A DNA stretch of 64,000 bases from Roseiarcus sp963823165 (GTDB taxonomy: Bacteria; Pseudomonadota; Alphaproteobacteria; Rhizobiales; Beijerinckiaceae), in the NCBI GenBank assembly GCA_963823165.1, contig CAWGKV010000001.1, positions 496,001 through 560,000 on the forward strand, given 5' to 3'. The notes below the pieces were generated by a model. It made no database searches. It was not told where the DNA came from and saw nothing but the letters and a program-made list of their open reading frames with translations. This document shows positions 8,617-17,238 of this stretch, in pieces; position 1 is the stretch's first letter, and every line of letters starts with the position of its first letter. A program made the position numbers and the translations under genes.

Positions 8617-9860
8617 TCATCCTTCAGGACGTAAAGGTGAAAAGCGCCATAGATCGACGAGCGATCCTGCCGCCCGAGTTCGCGGCTGCGCTCCTCTTCA
8701 TAGCGCCAGCGCCTGAGAAGGTCGTCGGGCAGCCGCCCCGGCAGCAGGCGCTCGTCGGCGGCGGTGCGGAAGATGACCCGCCCGCCCGGCCGGGCGGTAC
8801 GGGTAATCTGGGTCCACAACGCCGTCAGGTCGGCGTCGGTCATCCAGTCCTGGGCGTCGAGCAGCACGTAGCGGTCGAAGCTCGCCGCCGGCGAAGCGCT
8901 CAGCGTCTCGGTCAGCGAACGCTGCACATAGCGCACCCGGTCCGCACGCCTCCGGACGGCGTCGAAATTCTCCTCCAAGAGATAGGGCGGCAGGGACGGG
9001 TTCGGACCAGGCGCATAGCGTCGGCCGAACGCCTGCCAGGCGAAGTAGTTGTCGGAGACTGCGAAATCGCAGGCGAGCCGCTCGACCCGCTGGCTCAGCA
9101 CCTCGCCGATCCCCCTGGGCGAATCGGCTGCGAGCGCCTTGTATTGCGCCGGCGGGATGCCCAGGCCGTAGAGCGAAGCGGGCTGCTTCATCATCCAGCG
9201 GACGAGCGGTTTGTTGAAGATCGGCGCCAGACGCTCTTCGTACAGCGCCCTCTGCTCCTTGAGCGTCTTGGCCTCGAGGATGACCGCCGGATCGAGCCCG
9301 TGCAGGCGGGCGAGCGCGTGGCCCGCGCCGAGGAAATGCCCGAGCAGCCCGTGGCGGTAGAAGTTGTGGGCGAAGAGGCCGATGCGGCGACGGCCGAACG
9401 TGCGACGCTTGTCCCAGTACGCCTGCGTGGCCGGGTCGAGCTTCGCGCGCAGCCGCTGGTCGTAGACGCTGACGTTGGCGCGCGCATCGGCGCGGCCAAA
9501 GAAGCGGAAGAACGTCTGATAGTCCGGCAGGTTTTGCAGCGCGCAGATCTTGAGTTTTCCCAGCGCGATATGGGCGCCGTTGAGGTCGACCGCGGTGACG
9601 CCGGCGGGATCCGCGGTCAGATAGGAGAGCACGTTGCACCCGCCCGAAGCGATGGCGATGACCTCGTCGCCGGGCCCGATCTCGAGCGCCTTCATGTCGA
9701 CGACCGGATCTTCCCAGATCTGGGGATAAACGAGCTTCGAGAACGCGAGCGTGAACATTCGCTCGAGCACTCCGGCCCGCGACAGGGGCTTGGCGCGGTG
9801 CACGGCCGCCTTGAGGGATGCGCCGGTCGCCTTGCGGACCGCCTTCGTGGAGTGCGCCAA
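8613..9860 (-). CDS. btaA: SAM:diacylglycerol 3-amino-3-carboxypropyltransferase
   Basis: First enzyme of betaine-lipid (DGTS) synthesis: moves the aminocarboxypropyl group of S-adenosylmethionine to diacylglycerol. The 415-residue DUF3419/BtaA protein has FSKLVYPQIWEDPVVDMKAL near the N-terminus, a SAM site in VIAIASGGCNVLSYL, and DRYVLLDAQDWM in the C-terminal part. The start is TTG at 9860, supported by GGAGGAAGG five bases before it; the next in-frame ATG would remove the conserved N-terminus. A Pho-box-like site lies about 45 bases upstream, fitting phosphate-starvation control. Confidence 0.93.
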   Translation of the reverse strand: MAHSTKAVRKATGASLKAAVHRAKPLSRAGVLERMFTLAFSKLVYPQIWEDPVVDMKALEIGPGDEVIAIASGGCNVLSYLTADPAGVTAVDLNGAHIALGKLKICALQNLPDYQTFFRFFGRADARANVSVYDQRLRAKLDPATQAYWDKRRTFGRRRIGLFAHNFYRHGLLGHFLGAGHALARLHGLDPAVILEAKTLKEQRALYEERLAPIFNKPLVRWMMKQPASLYGLGIPPAQYKALAADSPRGIGEVLSQRVERLACDFAVSDNYFAWQAFGRRYAPGPNPSLPPYLLEENFDAVRRRADRVRYVQRSLTETLSASPAASFDRYVLLDAQDWMTDADLTALWTQITRTARPGGRVIFRTAADERLLPGRLPDDLLRRWRYEEERSRELGRQDRSSIYGAFHLYVLKDE

Positions 9861-9905
9861 ACCTTCCTCCGTCTTCCATCAATCAGAGCGCGCTAGATGA
9901 ATCGC

Positions 9906-9923
9906 GTGACGACGGCGTGACGG
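9906..9923 (-). promoter_or_regulatory. Candidate Pho box upstream of btaA
   Basis: Read on the minus strand, CCGTCAC and TCGTCAC are separated by four bases, an 11-base repeat period. The PhoB consensus is two CTGTCAT-like heptamers with a 4-base spacer, so spacing fits exactly and the heptamers match with one and about two differences. It lies about 45 bases before the TTG start of btaA, a gene known to be PhoB-controlled in Sinorhizobium. Confidence 0.5.
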
Positions 9924-9974
9924 GGCGCGGACCTATCGTTCAAGGTCGCGGGGGAGGAGCGGCCGGGAAAAGGG

Positions 9975-10017
9975 CAAAAAAAGAGCGGATCGGCTGGGAG
10001 GGGGCCCGCCGATCCGC
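9975..10017 (-). terminator. Rho-independent terminator, minus strand
   Basis: AGCGGATCGGC (9983-9993) and GCCGATCCGCT (10007-10017) form a perfect 11-base stem with a 13-base loop. On the minus strand it is followed by a T-run (A-run at 9975-9981 on the plus strand). It would end transcripts from the D,D-carboxypeptidase gene or from an unseen transcript in 10018-10273. Confidence 0.78.
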
Positions 10018-10273
10018 TAGCAACGCGAGATGTCTTCGGTCCGTCCTGGCGCTCGGGGGCTGGGGGGCAAGAAAACCGAGCAAACCGCGAACCGATCTCA
10101 CGCCGCACAACCTTAAGATGCCGGCCGCTTACGGCATGCGGTTGTCGAGAAACCGGCTAAACCAAGGCATTATGCAAAACAATTATGAACGTCCTGCAGA
10201 AACCGCCGACCAAGCCGGTTATTTATGAAAAACCTTTTACGGGTTGCTTGCCGCTAAGCCTCTTATGTCGCCG

Positions 10274-11677
10274 TCAGTCGGCCGAACCGGGCTTCGGCTC
10301 CTTTGCAGTCTTGGCGTTTCCGGCTTTCTCGTCCTTGCCGATCTTGGCGCCGGCCTGAGGTTTCGCCGCCGTTTTCTGGGGCTCCCTGCTCGCGACGGCG
10401 CGCCTCGACGACCTCGGGTGATGCTTGACCGCGGGCGGGGTTCGAACCGCTCCCTTGAGAACCGTCGGCGCGCTCGGCTCGCCGCCGGGTGATGCCTGGT
10501 CGTCGATCGAATTCGGCTTCTCGGCCGAATAGGCCTTTGCGTCGGGGGGCAGCCCAGCGGTCGCGGCAATTGCCCTTGCGCCGAGAACCGGGCCTTTCCA
10601 GCCGGCAACCGGACCGACGAAGACCGGAATTGGATCGAAATGCGGACGCGCTACGGAAAGCTCAGTGTGGTAGGGAGCTGCGGTTCCGGCCGCAGCAGCT
10701 ACGACGGAGCCGCGGCCCTGAGGCGAAGTCCGGACGGGTTCGAAGGCGCCTTCTTCCTCGGCTGCGGCGACGGCCGCGGCGTTCCGGTGCAAACAGACGT
10801 CGACGCGCATGTTCCTGGGGCCCTCGCCGGATGAGGGCAGCGACTCGAGCGAGCCCGAACCGTCGCTCACGGCGAAACCTCTGTCGAACAGGTCGGCCGC
10901 CTCCTGGTTTCGCAGCCTCGCCGACGGGGAGCCGAGCACCACGACGACGAGATGCCTTCCGTTATGACTGGCGGTCGCCACGACGTTGAATCCGGCCGGA
11001 CAGGTGAATCCCGTCTTCATTCCGTCGGCGCCGGGATAGCGCCCGATCAAGCCGTTGTGGGTGGTGATGATCTGCCCGCCGAGTTGCAACGCTCCGATCC
11101 CGTAAAGATCCGCATGCTCGGGGAACTCGCGCAATAACGCACGGGCGATCATCGCCATGTCGCGGGCCGAGGACACGTGCCCGGGGTCATGCAGTCCGTT
11201 CGGATTGACGAAATGCAATTCTTGCAGGCCCAAGCGCTTCGCCGCCGCGTTCATGTCGTTGGCGAAGGCCTCGACCGATCCGGAGACGCCTTCGGCGACC
11301 ATGACCGCAACGTCGTTCGGGGATTTCACCATCAGCATCTTCAGAGCGTTATCGAGGGTGACTTCCGTACCAGGGCGAAAGCCCATCTTCGACGGCTGCA
11401 TCCGCGCCGCCCGCGCCGACATGACGAGCGGGGTGTCCATCGTCAGCTTGCCCGCGCGCACGGCATCGAGCGCGACATAGACGGTCATCAGCTTGGTGAG
11501 CGAAGCGGGATACCAGACCTCCGTCGCCTCGTTTTGGATCAGCACCTGTCCGCTGTCGAGGTCGGCGACCAGAAATGGCGTTGAAGGGGTCGCCGCGGCG
11601 CCGCCAACCCATAGCGCCAGGAAAACCCCGAAGCCGAAGGCGGCGCGTCGCCCGACTGACCAAACGCCAAAAGGCAT
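10274..11677 (-). CDS. D-alanyl-D-alanine carboxypeptidase (low-molecular-weight PBP)
   Basis: Trims the terminal D-Ala of peptidoglycan pentapeptides in the periplasm. The 467-residue protein has a signal peptide (residues 1-29), then the three active-site motifs: SLTK with Ser59/Lys62, SPN at 119-121 and KTG at 221-223. The catalytic domain is normal for peptidase S11. The last 150 or so residues are of low complexity, rich in Pro, Ala and Lys (ending KTAKEPKPGSAD). They replace the usual PBP5-type C-terminal domain and membrane anchor. Confidence 0.93.
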   Translation of the reverse strand: MPFGVWSVGRRAAFGFGVFLALWVGGAAATPSTPFLVADLDSGQVLIQNEATEVWYPASLTKLMTVYVALDAVRAGKLTMDTPLVMSARAARMQPSKMGFRPGTEVTLDNALKMLMVKSPNDVAVMVAEGVSGSVEAFANDMNAAAKRLGLQELHFVNPNGLHDPGHVSSARDMAMIARALLREFPEHADLYGIGALQLGGQIITTHNGLIGRYPGADGMKTGFTCPAGFNVVATASHNGRHLVVVVLGSPSARLRNQEAADLFDRGFAVSDGSGSLESLPSSGEGPRNMRVDVCLHRNAAAVAAAEEEGAFEPVRTSPQGRGSVVAAAAGTAAPYHTELSVARPHFDPIPVFVGPVAGWKGPVLGARAIAATAGLPPDAKAYSAEKPNSIDDQASPGGEPSAPTVLKGAVRTPPAVKHHPRSSRRAVASREPQKTAAKPQAGAKIGKDEKAGNAKTAKEPKPGSAD

Positions 11678-11884
11678 GTTGTCGCTCCTTCCGACGCCAC
11701 AAGCATCGAACTCCTAGAGGAGAATGACCGCAAGCTCAAGTTTCGGCGATTCGTCGCCAAATCGCCGCCGCTGCGCTCTACCAGGCGCAAGCCTTTTCGC
11801 CAAAGGCATAGACAGCTTTTATTCGCCGGAGCGGCCGATGAGCGAAGAAAACCGAGTCCCGCAGAGAACGGCTTGCTGACTTCC

Positions 11885-11960
<76 letters not shown>

Positions 11961-12071
11961 GTCGCGCGGGCTCTTTACGTGTGCGCCCTTTCGGTGTCAA
12001 CGGTTCCGGGGGCAACGGCCAGCGCCCGCCGCTCGCCATGAGAGACAAGACTCGGAGCTTCAGGAGACTTC

Positions 12072-12362
12072 ATGCGCGCTATCCTCGACATTGTCATGGT
12101 GGCTCTCAATCTTTACATTGGGTCATCATTGCCGGCGCCATTCTCTCCTGGTTCATCGCGTTCGGCGTCGTCAACATCCGCAACGATTTCGTGCGTTCGG
12201 TTTGGAATCTGTTCCTCGCTCTGACCGAACCGTTCCTGCGGCCAATCCGCAAGTTCCTGCCGAGCACCGGGAGGCATCGATATCTCGCCGATCATCCTGC
12301 TGCTCGGCGTGATGCTCATCGAGCGGATAATCATTTATTACGTCTACCCTTATGCCTTCTGA
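12072..12362 (+). pseudogene. YggT-family membrane protein, frame-disrupted (two compensating indels)
   Basis: Starts MRAILDIVMVALNLYI after a good ribosome site (CAGGAGACTTC). It then needs a missing base near 12118 to reach IIAGAILSWFIAFGVVNIRN and FLRPIRKFLPSTG, and loses an extra G near 12270 to reach IDISPIILLLGVMLIERIII. The net frame is restored, and the corrected product of 96 residues has the normal YggT length and two membrane segments. The residues are otherwise well conserved, so a sequencing error is as likely as real decay. YggT proteins are integral membrane proteins of unsettled function. Confidence 0.8.
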
Positions 12363-12368
12363 GCCGCT

Positions 12369-13440
12369 ATGACCCACATTGCCGGTGCAAAGACAACCCC
12401 CGGCCGGTTTTTCGAAGATTTCCGCCTCGGCGAGACAATCCGGCATGCGACGCCGCGCACGCTGAACACAGGCGACGCTTCGCTCTATTCGGCGCTGTAC
12501 GGAACGCGCTTCGCGCCGCAAAGCGCCGAGACCTTCGCCCGCGCAATCGGCTACCCGACGAGCCCGATCGACGACCTGCTCGCCTTCCACGTCGTGTTCG
12601 GCAAGACGGTGCCGGACGTCTCGCTCAACGCCGTCGCCAATCTCGGCTACGCCGACTGCCGCTTCCTGAAGGCAGTCTATCCGGGCGATACGCTGTCGTC
12701 GGTTTCCGAGGTGATCGGCCTCAAGGAGAACTCCAACAGGCAGAGCGGCGTTGGTCTACGTGCGGTCGCGCGGCTCGAACCAGCACGGCGAGACCGTCGT
12801 CGAATACGTGCGTTGGGTGATGGTGCGGAAGCGCGACCAGGCGAGCCCGGCGCCCGACGCCGTCGTTCCGAAACTGCCCAAAGCAGTGGATGCCGCCAAC
12901 CTCGGCTCGGCCTGCCCGCCGGTCGACCGCGCCGCCTTTGACGACGCCCTCAGCGGTTCGCCGCACCGGTTCGAGGACTATCAATCAGGCGAGCGGATCG
13001 ATCACGTCGACGGCGTCACGGTCGAAGAGGCGGAGCACATGATCGCGACCCGGCTCTACCAGAACACGGCCAAGGTGCACTTCAACCAACACAGCGAGGG
13101 GCAGGGCCGGTTCGGAAGGCGGCTCATCTATGGCGGGCATGTCATTTCGCTGGCGCGGTCGCTCAGCTTCAACGGCCTCGCCAACGCGTTCCATATCGCG
13201 GCGATCAACGCCGGGCGGCACGTCGCGCCGCTGTTCGCCGGCGACACTTTGTTTGCCTGGAGCAACATCATAGAGACGGCGGCGCTGCCGGGGCGTAGCG
13301 ATGTCGGCGCGCTGCGTGTCCGTACGATCGCGACGAAGAACCGCCCGTGCGCCGACTACCCTCTCAGCGAGGGCGAAGGCTATGAGCCGAACGTCGTGCT
13401 CGATCTCGATTACTGGGCGCTCGCCCCGCGCCGGGCCTGA
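12369..13440 (+). pseudogene. mch: Mesaconyl-CoA hydratase (MaoC fold), one frameshift
   Basis: Hydrates mesaconyl-CoA to beta-methylmalyl-CoA in the ethylmalonyl-CoA pathway for acetyl-CoA assimilation. The first part (from 12369, MTHIAGAKTTPGRFFEDFRL) and the second part (NQHGETVVEYVRW to LDLDYWALAPRRA) are in different frames. Removing one G near 12750 (GTTGGTC to GTTGTC) joins them as QSGVVYVRSRG and yields 356 residues, the family's normal length. The two MaoC-like halves include KVHFNQHSEGQGRFGRRLIYGGHV. One extra base in an otherwise intact frame suggests a sequencing indel rather than an old pseudogene. Confidence 0.85.
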
Positions 13441-13443
13441 AAA

Positions 13444-13962
13444 ATGCGTCTGCCGGCGGACGGGACGTTGATTGTGGTCGGCGCGCAGGAAGCGATCGGC
13501 GCGGATTGCGCCGTCGAGGCGAACGTCGCGTCGCTGGTCGCCATGTGGCGGAAGGAGGGACTGCCGGTGGTCCATGCGCGCCTGGACAGCGCGTCCGGTA
13601 ATTCGTCCAGGGCGTGGGCGGCGCCGATCGAAGGCGAGATCGTGATCGAGAGCGGCGAGGCGGGCGCTTTCGCCGGATCAAGCCTCGAACGCCTGCTCGA
13701 CGACGCCGGCGCCACAACGCTCGTCCTTTGCGGCGCGCTGAGCGCCCTCGAACCGACGGCGCGCGACGCCCGCGAGCTAGGGCACCAGATTTTTATACCG
13801 CTCGACGCCTGCTGGCCGAAGGAGACTTCCGCCGGCCGCGGCGCCGCCCGCCTCGGACGCGAAGGCGCCACGGTGGTCGACACGGCGGCTGCGCTCGCCG
13901 CGGCGGCGACGGCGAAACTGCGCCAGCGCCGGGAGGCGGAGCGGAAGCGCCAGGAACACTGA
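13444..13962 (+). CDS. Isochorismatase-fold protein lacking catalytic residues
   Basis: A 172-residue protein with the layout of cysteine hydrolases (isochorismatase family): an N-terminal beta strand, a middle KEGLPVVHAR segment and a C-terminal TARDARELGHQI helix. The usual catalytic Asp of the first strand is replaced (LIVVGAQ instead of LxVxDxQ). The nucleophile Cys before TARDA is absent (GALSALEPTARDA). It starts four bases after mch and is probably cotranscribed. It is either catalytically dead or uses different chemistry. Confidence 0.75.
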   Translation: MRLPADGTLIVVGAQEAIGADCAVEANVASLVAMWRKEGLPVVHARLDSASGNSSRAWAAPIEGEIVIESGEAGAFAGSSLERLLDDAGATTLVLCGALSALEPTARDARELGHQIFIPLDACWPKETSAGRGAARLGREGATVVDTAAALAAAATAKLRQRREAERKRQEH

Positions 13963-14136
13963 TCATCGAGCCATCGGCGCGGTCGCGGACAACCAAGTCC
14001 GCCGCTGCGAGACCCAATATCTCTTTGCCGAGATAGGGCGTCATCCGGACGAGCGGCCTCGCAATCGGATCCTACCAGCCGCGAGCCGCATCTCGATTCG
14101 AGGGCAAAACTGGCTTGGTCTCGCCTTCCCCTCCTC

Positions 14137-14709
14137 CTATCTGGGCGCGGGCCGGGCGTACGGCGGCGCGCCGGCATTGCCGCCGCCCCATGGCATGAAC
14201 GAGTTCATCATGCTGGCCGCGGGACTGACGCTCGCATCGAGGTTTCGCGCGGAATGCTGGATCAGCGCGACTGTGTTGGCGATATGATTCACGTCGAGAC
14301 TAATGTGATTCACGTCGGCCGCCACCGCGCTCATGGTCCTGTCCATCGCGCCTAGGGAGCCGCGCATCATGCGGATATCGTCGCGCATATCGGCGATCGA
14401 GCCGTGCATGTTGCTCATGATGCGGGTCATCGACTGCATCTGTTCCGTCATGCGCACCGTCTGCTCGACCATGCGATGCGTGTCCACGGTTAGTTCGTAG
14501 ATGAGAAAGAACCCGTAGGCTGAGAGGAGCAGGAAAGCCGCCATCCCCGCATAGACGATGAGCCGAAGCGTCTTGACCGCCGCCGCCGCTCGCTCGAGAT
14601 AGGCGAGATATTCGGGAGGACGGTATTCCTGCGGCGGAAACACACGCGCCGGATAATCGTGCTTCAGGTCTTCGGCAGGGATCGCGTGCGTGCTCAGCGA
14701 GTGCGGCAT
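14137..14709 (-). CDS. Membrane-anchored coiled-coil protein, unknown function
   Basis: A 190-residue protein not recognised as a named family. Residues 1-45 are a soluble Pro/Tyr-containing segment, followed by one membrane helix (LRLIVYAGMAAFLLLSAYGF). A long heptad-like region rich in Met and Thr (MVEQTVRMTEQMQSMTRIM and onward) predicts a coiled coil. The end is Gly/Pro-rich (MPWGGGNAGAPPYARPAPR), echoing the secreted proteins upstream in the same run. Last gene of the minus-strand RND cluster. Confidence 0.75.
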   Translation of the reverse strand: MPHSLSTHAIPAEDLKHDYPARVFPPQEYRPPEYLAYLERAAAAVKTLRLIVYAGMAAFLLLSAYGFFLIYELTVDTHRMVEQTVRMTEQMQSMTRIMSNMHGSIADMRDDIRMMRGSLGAMDRTMSAVAADVNHISLDVNHIANTVALIQHSARNLDASVSPAASMMNSFMPWGGGNAGAPPYARPAPR

Positions 14710-14795
14710 GCTTCACCTCCCTAAATCGCACGAACTCACCGGCGCTGGAATCCAGAGTCCCGGCCGAGCTGTTCGAGTCGCGGCCCGTTGGTTCT

Positions 14796-15353
14796 TCAGA
14801 CTGCGGTCGGTGGAGGCGCCGCCTCGCCTTGCTTGCCCGCCGCATCGAGCGCCTTCAGCTCTGCATCGAGCTTGTCGGCAAGCGCCGGATCGTTGCGTCG
14901 AACGATCGGCGCGAGCGCTTGGGCGCGGGCGCCATCGCCCGATCGCGCAAGTCGCACGGCCGTTTCATAATAGGCTTGGGCGGCCTCCTGCAAGCGACCG
15001 GCGCCGAGAAAGACGTTGCCGAGCTCGCCGCGCGCGTCGACGTCGTCCGGCTTCTGGGCGAGAAGATCTTGGTATAGCGAGATCGCCTGGTTGACGTCGC
15101 CGCGGGCGAAAGCCGAGCGCGCTGAATCCAGCGTCCCCTGCGGCGGCGCCGTGACAGCGGGGGCCGCCTCTGGCGTCGTCGTCTTTCCAATCGTGCCGTT
15201 CGCCCAGCGGTAGATCTGCTCGCCGCCGGCCTGCGCCTCCGCCACGCCATCGCGCAGGAGCGCGCGCAGTCCGGGCGAGAAGGCGCCGACCCAAACTCCC
15301 AACAGAAAGAACACCACCGCGTAAAACAGCCAAGTCGTCAGCCGCGCGATCAT
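14796..15353 (-). CDS. Membrane-anchored TPR protein
   Basis: A 185-residue protein with one N-terminal membrane helix (LFYAVVFFLLGVWVGAF), then two TPR-like repeats around residues 75-150 (ARSAFARGDVNQAISLYQDL; LGNVFLGAGRLQEAAQAYYE) and a Pro/Ala-rich tail. Probably a periplasm-facing scaffold. It sits between the secreted Gly-rich proteins and the coiled-coil membrane protein, with gaps under 90 bases, so cotranscription is likely. Confidence 0.78.
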   Translation of the reverse strand: MIARLTTWLFYAVVFFLLGVWVGAFSPGLRALLRDGVAEAQAGGEQIYRWANGTIGKTTTPEAAPAVTAPPQGTLDSARSAFARGDVNQAISLYQDLLAQKPDDVDARGELGNVFLGAGRLQEAAQAYYETAVRLARSGDGARAQALAPIVRRNDPALADKLDAELKALDAAGKQGEAAPPPTAV

Positions 15354-15426
15354 ATTCGTCCCTCCCGGGAGCTGCGTCGGCCCTTACGCCGCCAGCTATC
15401 CATCTTCTGTCGCGCCAATCCCTCGC

Positions 15427-15969
15427 TCATCGCCAGGGAATGCCCGAGCCGCCCGGGAACCCGCCGAACGAGCCCGGATAGGCACCCCAGGGGCTGCCCA
15501 TTGAACCGGGATAACCGCCCCACGGACCCCCGAACGAACCCGGGTAGCCGCCCAACGGGCCGCCATACGATCCGGGATAGCCGCCCCATGGACCTCCGAA
15601 TGAGCCGGGATAACCGCCCCATGGACCTCCGTATGACGCGGGACTTCCGGTCCATGGCCCGCCGAACGAGCCCGGGTAGCCGCCCCATGGGCCGCCATAC
15701 GATCCGGGATAGCCGCCCCAGCTGTTCCATGGACTGCCCCAGCCGTTGCCGAGGCCGCTGAAATCGCCGCTGACATTGAAATTGCCCCAGCCGCGGCCGA
15801 GGCCGTTGCCCCAGCCGTTGTTCCCCCCTCCCGGATAGCCCCAAGGGCCGCCGCCGTAAGGGCCGCCGCTCCACGGGCTGGCGCCCCACCATTGCGCCTG
15901 CGCCGCGCCGGGCAGCGCGAGCGCGACCGCCAGCGCCGCGGCGGACAACAAACGCTTGAAACTTGTCAT
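15427..15969 (-). CDS. Secreted Gly/Trp/Tyr-rich repeat protein
   Basis: A 180-residue exported protein. After a signal peptide ending AAQAQ, the mature part is almost wholly Gly, Pro, Ser, Trp and Tyr. It contains an 11-residue unit of the form GGYPGSFGGPW repeated about nine times. The segment GNFNVSGDFSGLGNGWG is shared in outline with the next secreted protein (GNFSFGGDSDLSGNGWG). Composition recalls sulfur globule coat proteins, but that match is from memory of the family, not a search. The ATG at 15969 has GGAG six bases upstream; an ATG at 15981 directly abuts its ribosome site. Confidence 0.75.
   Translation of the reverse strand: MTSFKRLLSAAALAVALALPGAAQAQWWGASPWSGGPYGGGPWGYPGGGNNGWGNGLGRGWGNFNVSGDFSGLGNGWGSPWNSWGGYPGSYGGPWGGYPGSFGGPWTGSPASYGGPWGGYPGSFGGPWGGYPGSYGGPLGGYPGSFGGPWGGYPGSMGSPWGAYPGSFGGFPGGSGIPWR
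15505..15722 (-). repeat. 33-base tandem repeat inside the Gly-rich gene
   Basis: About six to seven near-identical 33-base units, each encoding GGYPGS(F/Y)GGPW. Third-position differences between units are few, pointing to recent expansion. Confidence 0.8.
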
Positions 15970-16071
15970 GGCACGCTCCATCCTCCCGCTGCGCCGGCGA
16001 AGCCATTGGCTTCGCCGGACAATCTCGTTAGCCGAAGGCGAGGGCCCTTCACGGCCCTCGCCGTTCGGTCG

Positions 16072-16656
16072 TCACCACCACCCCGGGCCCCAGCCGCGGC
16101 CGCGATCCCAGCCGTTGCCGTTGCCGTTGCCCCAGCCGTTGCCGCTGAGATCGCTGTCGCCGCCGAAGCTGAAGTTGCCGGAGGCGTGCCCGCGACCCGT
16201 GCCGCGGCCGTAGCCGTAGCCGCTGCCGTAGCCGTCGTAGTAGGGGTCGTAGCCATAGCCGCGGTACGGGCCGTAGCCGCCACCGTAGGGATAGCCGCCG
16301 TAAGGAGCGCCGTACCCGTAGCCGTAGGGCGCAGGCGGCGGCGGAGCGCCGTAGCCATAGGGAGCGCCGTACCCATAGCCATAGCCATAGGCCGGGGGCG
16401 GCGGCGGGGGCGCGCCATAAGCCGGGGCCTGAGCCTCACCCTTGGCCTCGGGCCTCGGGGCTTCGGCCTGAGTCTGCGCCTGCGGCGGCGGCTGCTGGCC
16501 ATAACCGGGCGCCGGGCCATAACCGGGACCCCACGGTCCGGCCTGATATGGGCCCGCAGGCGGCGGAGGCTGGTTCTGGGTGGTCTGCTGGGCCATCGCC
16601 GTCGACGCCAGGCCGGTTAGTCCGGCGACCAGCGCTATCATGCTTAGTCTGTTCAT
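16072..16656 (-). CDS. Secreted Gly/Tyr/Pro-rich protein, sulfur-globule-protein-like
   Basis: A 194-residue exported protein. The signal peptide MNRLSMIALVAGLTGLASTAMAQ is followed by a Gln/Pro-rich stretch, then runs of GYGYGYGAPYGYGAPPPP and GYGYDPYYDGYGSGYGYG. The C-terminus GNFSFGGDSDLSGNGWGNGN resembles the neighbouring secreted protein. The start at 16656 is preferred over 16689 because it gives a clean signal peptide and has GAGGAG upstream. No enzymatic motif is present; a structural or matrix role is inferred. Confidence 0.75.
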   Translation of the reverse strand: MNRLSMIALVAGLTGLASTAMAQQTTQNQPPPPAGPYQAGPWGPGYGPAPGYGQQPPPQAQTQAEAPRPEAKGEAQAPAYGAPPPPPPAYGYGYGYGAPYGYGAPPPPAPYGYGYGAPYGGYPYGGGYGPYRGYGYDPYYDGYGSGYGYGRGTGRGHASGNFSFGGDSDLSGNGWGNGNGNGWDRGRGWGPGWW

Positions 16657-16698
16657 CGTCCACTCCTCGTTCCGGAAGTAGGGCCGCATTCTGCGGTC

Positions 16699-17238
16699 CT
16701 ACCAGTTGCGCGGCAGGGCGCCGGATCGCTCCCGCCACCAGTTCCATGTCTGGGAATTGGCCCACCCCGACAGCGGGGTGCTCCACGGCACAAACATGAA
16801 AGGCGTGCTGAGACCCCAGGGATTGAAGGGGTCTGTCGTCGAATTGACCTGGCCGAACGTCGCCAGTTGCAGCTGACCGTGCGGCAGATTGGCGTTCGGT
16901 GCGAAAGGCAGGTAGGGCGTCGGCGAGGCCGGCATCGGCGGCATCGTCGCTGCGCCCGGCGCGTAGAGGGGGAGCGGCGGAACGCCCTCCGGTCCGCCGC
17001 CCGAAGCCGGCTGCATGAAACCGCAACCCGGGCAGGCGCCGTAGGCCGGGGTCGGCGCGTAAGGGCCAGGGCCGTAGACCGGTTGAGCGCCATAGGGCAC
17101 GGCGGCATAGGGGCCGGGCCCCACGAACTGCGAACCGGGCCCCCCGCCGCTAAGATCGCCGAAGCTCGCGGCGCGCGCGACCGACGCAGCGAGGACGGCG
17201 GCTCCGAAAATCAGCCCGAATATGCGGAATGCGCTCAT
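16699..17238 (-). CDS. Secreted Pro/Gly-rich protein translationally coupled to the RND permease
   Basis: A 179-residue exported protein. It has a signal peptide (MSAFRIFGLIFGAAVLAASVARA), a Pro/Tyr/Gly-rich middle with one CPGC pair (YGACPGCGFMQP), and a less biased C-terminal part (NSTTDPFNPWGLSTPFMFVP, ending SGALPRNW). Its start overlaps the permease stop as ATGA. Such coupling ties its function to the pump. The family is unknown to me. Confidence 0.78.
   Translation of the reverse strand: MSAFRIFGLIFGAAVLAASVARAASFGDLSGGGPGSQFVGPGPYAAVPYGAQPVYGPGPYAPTPAYGACPGCGFMQPASGGGPEGVPPLPLYAPGAATMPPMPASPTPYLPFAPNANLPHGQLQLATFGQVNSTTDPFNPWGLSTPFMFVPWSTPLSGWANSQTWNWWRERSGALPRNW

Larger units (their letters stand above)
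9861..10273. other. Intergenic between btaA and the carboxypeptidase
   Basis: Contains the Pho-box-like site (9906-9923) and a minus-strand terminator-like hairpin (9975-10017). I saw no protein gene or recognisable RNA gene in the remaining 250 bases (10018-10273). Confidence 0.5.

Noticed and set aside
10436..10460. tRNA-like GGGTTCGAACC T-loop
   Set aside because: Lies inside the coding region of the carboxypeptidase tail and no cloverleaf can be drawn around it.
15500..15725. CRISPR-like periodic repeat
   Set aside because: The 33-base units are contiguous, have no spacers and encode an in-frame protein repeat.
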